Assembly: GCF_002149015.1 (NCBI RefSeq)
Contig: NZ_NGFO01000001.1
Location: 124,001 to 188,000, forward strand
Source: Gordonia lacunae
GTDB taxonomy: Bacteria; Actinomycetota; Actinomycetes; Mycobacteriales; Mycobacteriaceae
DNA: 64,000 nt
Direction: 5' to 3'
Shown: in pieces, positions 43,665 to 52,180 of the stretch
Layout: each line of letters starts with the position of its first letter
Numbering within the stretch: position 1 is the first letter of the stretch
Notes under the pieces: model-generated
What the model was told of the DNA's origin: nothing
What the model saw: only the letters and a program-made list of their open reading frames with translations
The model's database searches: none
Translations under genes and position numbers: made by a program

Positions 43665-44273
43665 ATGGCGGATATCGATGTGAGCGCTTCGGCGGCAGTG
43701 GTGCTCTGGTGGATACCAGTAGGCGCTGGCGGGCGGGTTGTGCGCCACACGAGTCGGTGGTGGGAGCTGATCCAGGCACGGTTGGCTCGGCGTGATCCCC
43801 GTCCACTTTTTCACGCCGCGATGGAGGCGACTGTCGGCGACGGCACGCGATACGTGATCGAGATGGCGCCGGCGTGGAGTGCACCCCTGGGACTGGACCG
43901 CGGTGTGGCGGTCAGCGGACCCGTGGGACTACGGGCTTTGGGACGCTGGCGACTGTTTCGCTACGAGGTTCGGTGCTGGGCCGACGGGACGATCCCCGAC
44001 CGGTCCTACGCGGTGGGCGGGCCGGTAGTGCTCACGACTGACCGCATGAAGTCGCAGGCCCTCGTCAGCAGCGTTCGGGACGTGCCTTCGCTGACCTGGG
44101 GACGAAATGTCGGAGCCGTCAGCGATATGTGGAATTCGAACTCTGTGGTGTCCTGGCTCCTGGTCATGGCTGACATGACGGTTGACGGCGTGGTTCCGCC
44201 GCAGGGCGGTTGGGCGCCGGGGTGGCGAGCCGGGATTGCGCTTGCGACCTCACGGCGGCACGACTCGAACTGA
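43665..44273 (+). CDS. Conserved hypothetical protein
   Basis: This protein of about 202 residues includes AAVVLWWIPVGAGGRVVRHTSRWWELIQAR, ALEVTV-like AAMEATVGDGTRYVIEMAPAW, a GPVGLRALGRWRLFRYEVRCWADG segment, and WNSNSVVSWLLVMADM. I recall similar actinobacterial proteins without a known function. No signal peptide or metal motif is obvious. Starts at ATG 43659 or 43665 both follow GGGAGG; 43665 has the better spacing. It is followed by lsr2 on the same strand after 312 bp. Confidence 0.7.
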   Translation: MADIDVSASAAVVLWWIPVGAGGRVVRHTSRWWELIQARLARRDPRPLFHAAMEATVGDGTRYVIEMAPAWSAPLGLDRGVAVSGPVGLRALGRWRLFRYEVRCWADGTIPDRSYAVGGPVVLTTDRMKSQALVSSVRDVPSLTWGRNVGAVSDMWNSNSVVSWLLVMADMTVDGVVPPQGGWAPGWRAGIALATSRRHDSN

Positions 44274-44585
44274 CGGAGCCGGCGGGGAGCGCTATCCAGG
44301 CGGCGCCGCCCGGCAAGACGTGATCTGCTATTTCACAACTTCCGTCATGATTCGGGTGCACGTAGCCCTATCCGAGCAGTCGGCCGGAGACCCGACTGCT
44401 CTCCTGGCAAATGACGACATGTCGTGCGTGGTCGCTGGTCCATTTCGAGGACAACGGTTCGACGCCCAGCGGCAGGGCAATACGTTGATATCAACTGTCA
44501 AAGGAGAGATTGTCAATCCTGTGCTACGGTCCGTCACAGTGCGAACTTGGGGAGAGTTCGCGCATGAGCGTTCAGAGGGGGACGT
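44274..44585 (+). promoter_or_regulatory. lsr2 upstream region with palindrome GTTGATATCAAC
   Basis: This 312-bp gap is lower in GC than its surroundings and shows no convincing gene. It contains a perfect 12-bp palindrome (44484-44495) about 90 bp before lsr2. AGAGGGGG 5 bp upstream of the start is the ribosome site. Lsr2 may bind its own AT-richer leader, but that is inference. Confidence 0.4.
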
Positions 44586-44918
44586 ATGGCGCGGCAGACA
44601 GTCGTGAAGTTCGTCGACGATGTCGACGGAAAAGAGCTGGACGAAGCAGTGACTCTGACATTCGGTGTCGACGGAAAAGAATACGAGTTCGACACCTCGC
44701 CGGCCCACGCCGAGCAGTTTCGGGCGAGCCTGGCCAAGTACCTGGAAGCGTCACGACGCGCCGGCATCGCTCGCGGTTCGAAAAGCCCCGCGGAGAGCCG
44801 GCGTCCGGCCGCGCAGAGCCGGGCGATCCGTCACTGGGCACAGGCGAATGGCTATGAGATCGGTGATCGCGGGCGTATCCCCGTAGAGATAGTCGAAGCC
44901 TTCGAAGCTGCCCACTGA
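44586..44918 (+). CDS. lsr2: Nucleoid-associated protein Lsr2
   Basis: Lsr2 is the actinobacterial H-NS-like protein that bridges AT-rich DNA and silences horizontally acquired genes. The 110-residue protein has the N-terminal dimerisation domain (FVDDVDGKELDEAVTLTFGVDGKEYEFDTSP) and the C-terminal DNA-binding domain with HWAQANGYEIGDRGRIPVEIVEAF, including the RGR minor-groove hook at residues 95-97. It lies at the edge of an island that also holds a broken lsr2 copy, so it may be an extra, element-borne Lsr2 and not the core one; the window cannot decide. Confidence 0.95.
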   Translation: MARQTVVKFVDDVDGKELDEAVTLTFGVDGKEYEFDTSPAHAEQFRASLAKYLEASRRAGIARGSKSPAESRRPAAQSRAIRHWAQANGYEIGDRGRIPVEIVEAFEAAH

Positions 44919-45076
44919 GCCGGCATCAGGTCGACGAGACACCGAGCGCCCATCCATCGCACTGGGCGCCGGGATTGAGAAGCACCTGATTTAGTCTTGC
45001 CACTGAGGTGTGCGCGCCGGGTTGCGTCGGCGCCGACGGGCTTGTGTGGGCCCGAAGACCGCGGAAGGCAGGAAAC

Positions 45077-45949
45077 ATGGGCACCGGTGGATTCACCGTT
45101 GCATCGTTCAACGTCAACGGGATCCGGGCCGCGCGTCGTCGTGGCTTCGACGCCTGGCTCGCCGGGCGGCAGCCCGATGTGGTCGGACTGCAGGAGTTGC
45201 GGTGTGGCATCGACGACGTCGGCGACTTCGACGGCTATCACGCCTCGATCGATGTCGGCTCCATCGCGGGACGGAACGGCGTCGCGGTGCTCACCCGAAG
45301 CGAACCGGCCGCGGTGCGCACGTGGGCAGCCCACCCGCCCAAGGCCCGCGGACTGCCCGCCTTCGCTCACGAGGGCCGCTACATCGAGGTCGACCTTGCC
45401 GATCACCCGTTGACCGTCGCCACTCTCTATCTGCCCAAAGGTGGGCTACCGGCCGAGTTGCAGCGCGCCGGATCGTTGCGCGAACAGCCTGACGGCGGCG
45501 CCAAATACGCGCGCAAGCAACGCTTCCTGGCCGGGTTCACCCGCGAGCTGGAACGCAACCGGCTCGCCGCGCGCCGCGCGGGCCGGGAGTTCCTCCTCCT
45601 CGGTGACCTCAACGTGGCGCACCTCGAACACGACGTCACCAACTGGCGTGCGGCCCGCAAGATGGAGGGCTTCTTGCCCGAGGAACGCGCCTGGTTCGGC
45701 GAGATCACCGGTCCGCGCCGGTTGGTGGACGTCGTCCGCGCGCTGCACGGTGACCGCCCCGGACCATTGACCTGGTGGAGTTGGGCGGGGGAGTCCTTCA
45801 TCAAGGACGTCGGGTGGCGGATCGATCACCAGCTCGCCTCGCCCGCGCTTGCCCGGCGGGCGCGCTCGGTGGCCGTCGACAAGGAGGCATCGCCGGACGC
45901 TCGGCTGTCCGATCACGCCCCGCTGGTTGTCGAGTACGCCGATCTGTGA
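45077..45949 (+). CDS. xthA: Exodeoxyribonuclease III
   Basis: This 290-residue enzyme is an AP endonuclease and 3'-5' exonuclease for base-excision repair. It has VASFNVNGIRAARRRGFDAWL, GLQELRC (metal Glu), YLPKGGLPAE, LLLGDLNVAHLEHDVTNW (catalytic Asp/Asn) and LSDHAPLVVEY (catalytic Asp-His). This is the ExoIII pattern. ATG 45077 follows GGCAGGAAAC; an upstream frame to 45008 is GC-rich and improbable. Confidence 0.95.
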   Translation: MGTGGFTVASFNVNGIRAARRRGFDAWLAGRQPDVVGLQELRCGIDDVGDFDGYHASIDVGSIAGRNGVAVLTRSEPAAVRTWAAHPPKARGLPAFAHEGRYIEVDLADHPLTVATLYLPKGGLPAELQRAGSLREQPDGGAKYARKQRFLAGFTRELERNRLAARRAGREFLLLGDLNVAHLEHDVTNWRAARKMEGFLPEERAWFGEITGPRRLVDVVRALHGDRPGPLTWWSWAGESFIKDVGWRIDHQLASPALARRARSVAVDKEASPDARLSDHAPLVVEYADL

Positions 45950-45995
45950 TCCGGTGCCGCGACTCCCGCGTCCCGTGACCGGTGGTTGTCGCCGA

Positions 45996-46044
45996 GTGGC
46001 TTCGACTCGGCGCCTCGCTGGCGCTCGGTGCCGGCTCAACCAGC
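45996..46044. repeat. Inverted copy of the TGGTTGAGC-type repeat
   Basis: GTGGCTTCGACTCGGCGCC and GTGCCGGCTCAACCAGC bound this element, the reverse complement of the copy near wzm. It lies in the gap between convergent xthA and the methyltransferase gene. Confidence 0.75.
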
Positions 46045-46065
46045 GGGAACGGCGTGGCCCCCGCC

Positions 46066-46881
46066 TCACCCGACCGTCAGCACCGCGCGGAGGTACTCCC
46101 ACTCCATCCGTCCGTCGGTGAGGTGACGGTCGGCGTGGGCGGCGATGGCGGCGTCGAGTTCGTCGACGCGCGCGGGGTCGTCGCCGACGTTGCGGTACGC
46201 CATGATGGTCGGTCCGTAGTGCGCCTTGAAGAAGTCGCGGAACGCCGCGCCGTCGTCGAACTCGCTGATCTCCACGGTCTCGGTGACGAATTCGTGATCG
46301 GTGACACCGGTACCGAACAGCGACCGCACGTGGTCGGCATCGCCCCAGAGCGGCCCCGGTTGTGCACCGGGCGGCGGTGGCGGGGCGTACGGCTTCATGA
46401 CCGCGAACAGTTCGCCGATGAATCCCGTTGGCGTCCAATTGATCAGACCGATCCGCCCGCCGGGACGCACGACGCGCACGAGTTCGTCGGCACACCTCTG
46501 GTGATTCGGCGCGAACATGACGCCCACGCACGACGTCGCGACGTCGAAGTCGTCATCGTCGAACGGGAGATCTTCGGCATCGGCGGTGCGCCAGGTGATC
46601 GGCAGGTCGCGGTGCCGGGCTTCTCCCACGGACAGGAGTTCGGGCGTGAGGTCGCTGGCGACGACGTGTCCGCCGGCTTCGGCCGCGGGCACGGCAACGT
46701 TCCCCGCGCCGGCGGCGACGTCGAGGATCTTGTCCCCGGCGGTGATGTGCAGCGCGTCGACGAGGCGTCGGCCCAGCGGTGCGATGAGGTCGGCGACGGC
46801 GGGGTAGTCGCCGGACGCCCACAGCTTGCGGTGGCGAGCCTTGATCTCGGCGTCGAACGGGGTCGGGTGGGTCGTGGTCAT
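46066..46881 (-). CDS. Class I SAM-dependent methyltransferase
   Basis: This 271-residue protein has the SAM motif ILDVAAGAGNVAVPAAEAGGHVVASDLTPELL (motif I and acidic loop) and TADAEDLPFDDDDFDVATSCVGVMFA, then ADELVRVVRPGGRIGLINW, typical of UbiE-like small-molecule methyltransferases. The substrate is unknown. ATG 46881 follows GAGGGACC; the longer frame to 46932 is doubtful. Convergent with xthA, divergent from the HxlR gene. Confidence 0.88.
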   Translation of the reverse strand: MTTTHPTPFDAEIKARHRKLWASGDYPAVADLIAPLGRRLVDALHITAGDKILDVAAGAGNVAVPAAEAGGHVVASDLTPELLSVGEARHRDLPITWRTADAEDLPFDDDDFDVATSCVGVMFAPNHQRCADELVRVVRPGGRIGLINWTPTGFIGELFAVMKPYAPPPPPGAQPGPLWGDADHVRSLFGTGVTDHEFVTETVEISEFDDGAAFRDFFKAHYGPTIMAYRNVGDDPARVDELDAAIAAHADRHLTDGRMEWEYLRAVLTVG

Positions 46882-47040
46882 GATGGAGGTCCCTCGGGTC
46901 GTCGGCTGGCTGTCGTCCGTGACCGGACACACCGAGCATCCGACGAAGCCCGGCCCGCCCTCCAGCCCAAGATCTGTACTGGCGGCAGTTCAGTTTCTGT
47001 ACTGGTCATCAGCTGACCACGGGTGTGTACTGGGTCGAGG

Positions 47041-47089
47041 AGGTTTCGACACGGCGCCTCGTTTCGCTCGGGGCCGGCTCGACCAGCAG
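47041..47089. repeat. Inverted TGGTTGAGC-type repeat upstream of the HxlR gene
   Basis: AGGTTTCGACACGGCGCCTC and GGGCCGGCTCGACCAGC mark this copy. It ends 13 bp before the HxlR start codon, immediately before its GGGGAGG ribosome site, so it may form part of that gene's leader. Confidence 0.75.
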
Positions 47090-47102
47090 TGGGGAGGCTG
47101 CG

Positions 47103-47777
47103 ATGACATCGTATGGACAGTTCTGTCCGGTTGCCAAGGCGATGGAGCTGCTCGACGAGCGGTGGACGATTCTCATCGTTCGCGAACTCCTCTTGGGCAG
47201 TCGGCATTTCAACGAATTGCGACGCGGGGTGCCGAAGATGTCGCCGGCTCTGCTCACCAAGCGCTTACGCAGTCTGGAACGTGCCGGGGTGATCAACCGC
47301 AGAGTTGTCGGCGGACGTTCGGTGTACACACTGACGACGATGGGCGCGGAGCTCACCACGGTCGTAGAGGCTTTGAGCGCGTGGGGCATCCGCTGGATCG
47401 GCGAGCTCGGCGACGCCGACCTGGACCCTCATCTGCTCATGTGGGACATGCACCGCACCATCCCGATCGACCGGTGGCCGCGTCGACGCACCATGGTGCA
47501 GTTCACTTTTCGTGATGTGATCGGCAAGGCGCGTACCTGGTGGCTGGTCGTCGCCGGGGGTGAGGCGCAGGTGTGCGACTTCGACCCCGGTTACGAACTC
47601 GACGCCTCGGTGATGACCGATCTGCGGACGCTCACCGAGATCTGGCGCGGCGACATCGACTGGCGTCTCGCGCTCGCCGCCGACCGGGTCGAGATCCTCG
47701 GCCCCGCCGAGGTGGCACGGGATGTGCCGTCGTGGATCGGTCAGAGCCTCTCGTCGGCGGTTCCGCGACCGGCGTGA
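47103..47777 (+). CDS. HxlR-family regulator with C-terminal SCP2-like domain
   Basis: This 224-residue protein starts with an HxlR winged helix (FCPVAKAMELLDERWTILIVRELLLGSRHFNELRRGVPKMSPALLTKRLRSLERAGVI, Cys near residue 8) and continues with a sterol-carrier-like domain (RRRTMVQFTFRDVIGKARTWWLVVAGGEAQVCDFDPGYELDASVMTDLRTLTEIWRG). The second domain probably senses a lipid or other hydrophobic ligand. ATG 47103 has GGGGAGG 6 bp upstream. It is divergent from the methyltransferase, a plausible target. Confidence 0.88.
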   Translation: MTSYGQFCPVAKAMELLDERWTILIVRELLLGSRHFNELRRGVPKMSPALLTKRLRSLERAGVINRRVVGGRSVYTLTTMGAELTTVVEALSAWGIRWIGELGDADLDPHLLMWDMHRTIPIDRWPRRRTMVQFTFRDVIGKARTWWLVVAGGEAQVCDFDPGYELDASVMTDLRTLTEIWRGDIDWRLALAADRVEILGPAEVARDVPSWIGQSLSSAVPRPA

Positions 47778-47793
47778 GGGCGCCCGGCCTGGC

Positions 47794-48594
47794 TCAGGCG
47801 ATGTCCCGACGGAACGTCGTGTAACGACCGATGATCGCGAACGCGGCGATGTAGGCGAGCATGACGAGCGCGCCTGCCCATTGCGGGAGCAAGTCGTTGC
47901 TGCCGCCGCCCATCGTTGCGAAGAAACTCGATCCGACGAGGGCGTCGGCGGCCGACCCGGGCAGGAACTTCGACACCGAGGACGTGACGTCGAAGGTCGC
48001 GAGTGCGATGCGTGCGATCGGTTCGACGAGCTGGGTGAACGCCAGCAGGATCACGATCGCGGCGACCTGGTTGGACACCACCGCGCCGAACGCCACGCCC
48101 ATCGCGGTCCACAGCACCATCACCAGCATCGACAGGCCGATCACCTCGAGGGTCGAGCTGTCGCCGAGGAACGCGCCGTCCCCGACCGTGGCGAGGATCG
48201 GTGCCGCCGTCGCGACGACCGCCAGCGTGCCGAGGACGCCGTACAGCAGGCCCATCGGGATACCCGCGATCAGCTTGGCCACCAGGAGAATTCCGCGGCG
48301 AGGCTCGACGAGCAGACTCGCGGTGATGGTCTTGTGCCGGAACTCACCGGTCACCGCGAGGCTGCCGATCACCAGGGCGAACACGTAGCCGATCGGGCTG
48401 GTGAGTGCGTAGATCGAGCGGGCGAGGTCGGCGCCGACCAGAGTCGTCGGTTGTTGCATCGCGTTCTCGGTGGTCATCGAGAAGGCCAGCGCCGCACCGA
48501 TGAAACCGAGGTAGACGACCATGGCGACGAGCAGTACCCACCACATCCTGGTGGAGGTGAACTTGCGGTACTCGGCGATCAGCGCGGCCCTCAT
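47794..48594 (-). CDS. ABC-2 type transporter permease
   Basis: This 266-residue membrane protein has six hydrophobic segments in the ABC-2 layout: an N-terminal ALIAEYRKFTSTRMWWVLLVAMVVYLGF, then GEFRHKTITASLLVEPRRG and four more helices to the end ALVMLAYIAAFAIIGRYTTFRRD. ATG 48594 overlaps the ATPase stop by four bases. Cargo unknown; related pairs export drugs, lipids or lantibiotic-like peptides. Confidence 0.88.
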   Translation of the reverse strand: MRAALIAEYRKFTSTRMWWVLLVAMVVYLGFIGAALAFSMTTENAMQQPTTLVGADLARSIYALTSPIGYVFALVIGSLAVTGEFRHKTITASLLVEPRRGILLVAKLIAGIPMGLLYGVLGTLAVVATAAPILATVGDGAFLGDSSTLEVIGLSMLVMVLWTAMGVAFGAVVSNQVAAIVILLAFTQLVEPIARIALATFDVTSSVSKFLPGSAADALVGSSFFATMGGGSNDLLPQWAGALVMLAYIAAFAIIGRYTTFRRDIA

Positions 48595-49559
48595 CGGACG
48601 GCCTCCGGCGAAGTCGGGCCCGCGGCCGGAGGACCGGGTGGACCGCTCGGGAAATGGCTCGTCGGTGCGTCCGACGACTTCGTGAGATTCAGGAAGACCG
48701 CCTCGAGATCGGCGCCGACGTCGGCGAGCTGGTGGAGTTCGATGCCCGCGGTGAAGGCCGCCGTACCGACCGTGGCGGCGGTCACGCCGGGAATCCGGAA
48801 ACCGTCGTGGGTGTCCTCGATTTGCCAGCCGCGCTCGCCCGCGAGCGCGACGAACGACGCCCGCGACGGGGTCCGCACCACGACGGCATGTTCGGCCAGT
48901 GCCTCGAAATCGGAGAGCGTCGACGCCCGGACCAGCTTGCCGTTGCCGATCACCACGACGTCGTCGACGGTGCTCCGCACCTCGGCGAGCACATGGCTGG
49001 AGACGAGGACCGTTCGTCCCTCGTGGGCCAGCGAGCGGAGCAGGCCGCGCAACCACACGATTCCCTGGGGGTCGAGTCCGTTGGCCGGCTCGTCGAGCAG
49101 GATGATCTGTGGGTTGCCGAGCAGCGCGGTGGCCAGGCCGAGGCGTTGCCGCATGCCCATCGAGTAACCGCCGACCCGGCGGTCCGCTGCCTGGGAGAGT
49201 CCGACGAAGTCGAGCACCTCCCGGCATCGTGACGTCGGGACGCCGACCTGCGGGGCGAGTGCCTTCAGGTGCCCGATCCCGGTGCGCCCGGGGTGGAAGC
49301 TGGACGCCTCCAGTGCTGCGCCGACGTGCTGCGCGGGGTGCGGGATCTGCCGGAACGGACGGTCGCCGATCAGCGCCCGGCCGGAGGTCGGTTCGACCAG
49401 GCCCAGGAGCATCCGCAGAGTCGTGGTCTTGCCGGAGCCGTTCGGTCCGAGGAACCCGGTGACGCGACCGGGGGCAACGGTGAACGAGAGGTCATCGACC
49501 GCGGTCAGGCTGCCGAACCGCTTGGTGAGACCGTCGATCGTGATCGCGGGTGACTCCAT
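48591..49559 (-). CDS. ABC-2 type transporter ATPase
   Basis: This 322-residue ATPase has Walker A GPNGSGKTTT, signature YSMGMRQRLGLATALLG, Walker B IILLDEPANGLDP and switch SSHVLAEV. The C-terminal 100 residues (about 215-322) form the extra domain seen in drug- and bacteriocin-immunity-type ATPases, ending in a Pro/Gly tail. It forms a two-gene unit with the downstream permease. ATG 49559 starts MESPAITIDGL. Confidence 0.93.
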   Translation of the reverse strand: MESPAITIDGLTKRFGSLTAVDDLSFTVAPGRVTGFLGPNGSGKTTTLRMLLGLVEPTSGRALIGDRPFRQIPHPAQHVGAALEASSFHPGRTGIGHLKALAPQVGVPTSRCREVLDFVGLSQAADRRVGGYSMGMRQRLGLATALLGNPQIILLDEPANGLDPQGIVWLRGLLRSLAHEGRTVLVSSHVLAEVRSTVDDVVVIGNGKLVRASTLSDFEALAEHAVVVRTPSRASFVALAGERGWQIEDTHDGFRIPGVTAATVGTAAFTAGIELHQLADVGADLEAVFLNLTKSSDAPTSHFPSGPPGPPAAGPTSPEAVR

Positions 49560-49570
49560 CGGTGCCTTCC

Positions 49571-49591
49571 GTAGGTGGGTTGGGCACCTAC
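49571..49591. promoter_or_regulatory. Inverted repeat upstream of the ABC-2 exporter
   Basis: GTAGGTG (49571-49577) and CACCTAC (49585-49591) are perfect 7-bp arms with a 7-bp spacer, 12 bp before the ATPase start. It could be an operator or a hairpin in the leader; the position next to the start suits repression. Confidence 0.5.
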
Positions 49592-49691
49592 GCTATCAAA
49601 CGTGCACGTGGTCAACCATTTTCGTGCGATGAGTCGAAAATGAAGTCCGTTCGTGTGAGATAGGTTGCGGTACAACATGACAACGCTCTGC

Positions 49692-50780
49692 TCACAGCCA
49701 GTCGCGCTTGCGAAACGACAGGTAGAGGCCGACCACCACCACGACGATCAGCGTCGTGCTGGTGATGAAGCCGAGTAGTCGCTCGAAACCGGGGAACGGC
49801 ACGTTCTGCCCGTAGAAGCCGGTGATCGCCGTCGGTACGGCGATGATCGCGGCCCACGCGGTCAGCTTCTTCATGACGGTGTTGAGTCGCGCGTCGGCGA
49901 GGGTCAGGTTGGTCTCGAAGACGGTGGTGATCATGTCCCGCAACGACTCCGTCCACTCCGATGCCCGCAGCGCGTGGTCGTAGAGGTCGGAGAAATGCGG
50001 GTCGAGTTCCGGTGGCGCGTGGTTGTCGAACCGCCGTCGTTGGATGCCGGCGATCACCTCGCGCATCGGCAGGACCACCCGTCGAAGGACGACGAGGTCC
50101 TTGCGCAGGTCGTAGGTTCGGCGCTGGAGTTCGCGGCCGGGGATGCGCTCGTCGAAGAGCAACGCCTCGAGATCCTCGATCTCGTCGTCGAGGCGCTGCA
50201 CGGCGTCGAAATGCCCGTCGACGACGACGTCGAGCAGTCCGTGCACGAGCGCGCCGATCCCGTACTGCATGGCCCCGCTGTCCGACCACCGCCGCATGAC
50301 CTCGTCGATGTCGAGCGCCGGGGTCGGTCGCACGGTGATGAGCGCATTGCGTTTGACGAAGATCGAGATGCGGTGCAGGTCGAACATCCGCGCCCGACCG
50401 TTCGCGGAGGCGCGGAAGTCGGTCGCCGCGGAGCCGTCATCATCGTCGTCCTGGTTTTCGGACGGTGTGTCGCCGTCGTGCAGCGAGACCGCGTAGACCA
50501 TCACGAAGGTGTGGCCGGTGTAGGTGACGGTCTTGACCCGTTCGGCCGCCGCGACCGTGTCCTCCATCGCGAACGGGTCGAGTTCGAGTTCGGCGGCGAG
50601 CCGGGCCAGCGTCTCGTGCGTCGGGCATTCCAGGTCCGCCCAGATCAACTTCTCCGGGTCCTCGAGACAGGAAGAGATCTCCCCGAGGTCGAAACCGTCC
50701 ACCGGGTCGCCGTTCCGCCAGATCTGACCGCGGATGCGTTCGACGCCGCGAGGTTCCGACACATCCGAGGGCACTGTCAT
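49692..50780 (-). CDS. corA: CorA-family divalent metal transporter
   Basis: This 362-residue protein has a large N-terminal cytoplasmic domain with long helices (RRTYDLRKDLVVLRRVVLPMREVIAGI) and two C-terminal transmembrane helices. The selectivity loop reads GFYGQNVPFPG, with GQN where classical CorA has GMN; GQN-type loops occur in other actinobacterial members. It probably carries Mg2+ or Co2+ into the cell. ATG 50780 starts MTVPSDVS; the in-frame upstream extension is unlikely. It is followed by the ABC-2 exporter, not clearly related. Confidence 0.92.
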   Translation of the reverse strand: MTVPSDVSEPRGVERIRGQIWRNGDPVDGFDLGEISSCLEDPEKLIWADLECPTHETLARLAAELELDPFAMEDTVAAAERVKTVTYTGHTFVMVYAVSLHDGDTPSENQDDDDDGSAATDFRASANGRARMFDLHRISIFVKRNALITVRPTPALDIDEVMRRWSDSGAMQYGIGALVHGLLDVVVDGHFDAVQRLDDEIEDLEALLFDERIPGRELQRRTYDLRKDLVVLRRVVLPMREVIAGIQRRRFDNHAPPELDPHFSDLYDHALRASEWTESLRDMITTVFETNLTLADARLNTVMKKLTAWAAIIAVPTAITGFYGQNVPFPGFERLLGFITSTTLIVVVVVGLYLSFRKRDWL

Positions 50781-50932
50781 GTGGCCATCGTGACACCGCC
50801 GGACGGTTTGGGGCGGCGCGACAGGCAGGCGCGATGTCGGCCACACCGGGCGGTCGTCGGCCGCGGGTAGCATCGAAACCGGTGTCTGTGGACGGGCGCG
50901 GACACCGATTCTCCAGGTAAGGCGGCGGCAAC

Positions 50933-52180
50933 ATGGTCGACAGCAGTTCCCGCGGACATCGGTTGATGCCCGCGCGCACGAGCGAACAGATCCGCGAGTG
51001 GTGCGATCGGTCGGCGGTGCCGGGCGAACGGCGCGAATTGTCGGACACCGCGGCGCTGCTCATCGCCTCCGGATATCTCACCCCGGGCGGGCGTGCGATC
51101 GTGGTGCGCCGGATCTCCACCGGCCGGCCGATGCCGTCGATGTCCTCGGGTTTCGGCGATCTCCGCCGCATGCAGCGCGCGATCGTCCAGATCGAACATC
51201 AGCTGTCGAGTCCGGTGGTGCCCGGCGTGGTCGGCGCTGTCATGCGCAACCGGCTCAACGGCCTGCAGCGCCGCCGCGAGGACGCCCGGAAGCAGCTCGT
51301 CGCCGCCAAGGGGGTGTTCGCGTCGGGGACCAGGGCGATCCGGCGCGAGCGGCGGGAGAACGTCTACCTCGAGATCGAGGAACGGGACCGGCTGTTCGCC
51401 GGTCTGCTGTGCACCCCGACCCCCAACGTCAACACGTCGAGCTACGTCCGTCGCGCCGGAACCGCCGCCTTCGACCGGATCGCCGGCGTCGTCGGGCAGG
51501 TGGCCGCGAAATCGGGCAACTCGCAGGCGGGGCAGTGGGCGGACCAGTTCCTGTCTGGCGTGCGCGAGGCGCCGGGCGGTGCCTCCCAGGCCGGTGCGCC
51601 GCGTGCCGCGGCCTTCGTCGACGGCTACGAGACCCTGCTGTTCATCACCGGCCATTACTACGACCGCATCCTCGGCAACCCCGCGTGGCGCTCCGACCAC
51701 TTCGAGGTCCAGCGCACCCAGGTGAACCTGCATGCCGAGGTCGCCGAGATCGCCGCCGACGTCATCGCGCTGCGAGCCGTCCGCATCGACCTCGACCGGG
51801 CCAAGCGCAACGGCGGCTTCGACCGCACCTTCGCCGCGCAGATCGATCAGCGTGAGACGACGCTGCGGCCGGTGTGGTCCGAGCTCATCGACCGTGTCCA
51901 GGCGCTCGGCGAAGTCGCGCACGTCGTGGAGTCCGCGGCCGTCGAGCTCCAGGTCCTCGCCGAGTACAACAAAGCGGCCACACTGGACGACCGCATCGAC
52001 GCGCTGATTGCGAGATCGGGCGACCGGGAGATCTCCGTCGACAACGCCAAGCGACTCACCGAGCAGGTGCGCAGCGGCGAAGAGCAACTGCGGATCTATC
52101 GAGATGTGTTGCAGGGCAACATCGCGCGCATCTCGCCGGCTGTGCCCCGCGAGCTACCCGCCCGCTACGAGCCCTCGTGA
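50933..52180 (+). CDS. Hypothetical protein with helical coiled-coil segments
   Basis: This 415-residue soluble protein has no signal peptide or membrane segment. Most of it is predicted-helix, rich in E/R heptads: MQRAIVQIEHQLSSPVVPG, NRLNGLQRRREDARKQLVAAK, RAIRRERRENVYLEIEERDRLF, and a C-terminal NAKRLTEQVRSGEEQLRIYRD. A middle part around AAFVDGYETLLFITGHYYDRILGNPAWRSDHFEV is better ordered. I do not recognise a family. ATG 50933 follows GGCGGCAAC. Its 3' end overlaps the convergent thioesterase gene by 27 bp. Confidence 0.75.
   Translation: MVDSSSRGHRLMPARTSEQIREWCDRSAVPGERRELSDTAALLIASGYLTPGGRAIVVRRISTGRPMPSMSSGFGDLRRMQRAIVQIEHQLSSPVVPGVVGAVMRNRLNGLQRRREDARKQLVAAKGVFASGTRAIRRERRENVYLEIEERDRLFAGLLCTPTPNVNTSSYVRRAGTAAFDRIAGVVGQVAAKSGNSQAGQWADQFLSGVREAPGGASQAGAPRAAAFVDGYETLLFITGHYYDRILGNPAWRSDHFEVQRTQVNLHAEVAEIAADVIALRAVRIDLDRAKRNGGFDRTFAAQIDQRETTLRPVWSELIDRVQALGEVAHVVESAAVELQVLAEYNKAATLDDRIDALIARSGDREISVDNAKRLTEQVRSGEEQLRIYRDVLQGNIARISPAVPRELPARYEPS

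Noticed and set aside
44182..44607. Open frame across the lsr2 leader
   Set aside because: It runs into lsr2 in another frame and shows no family pattern.
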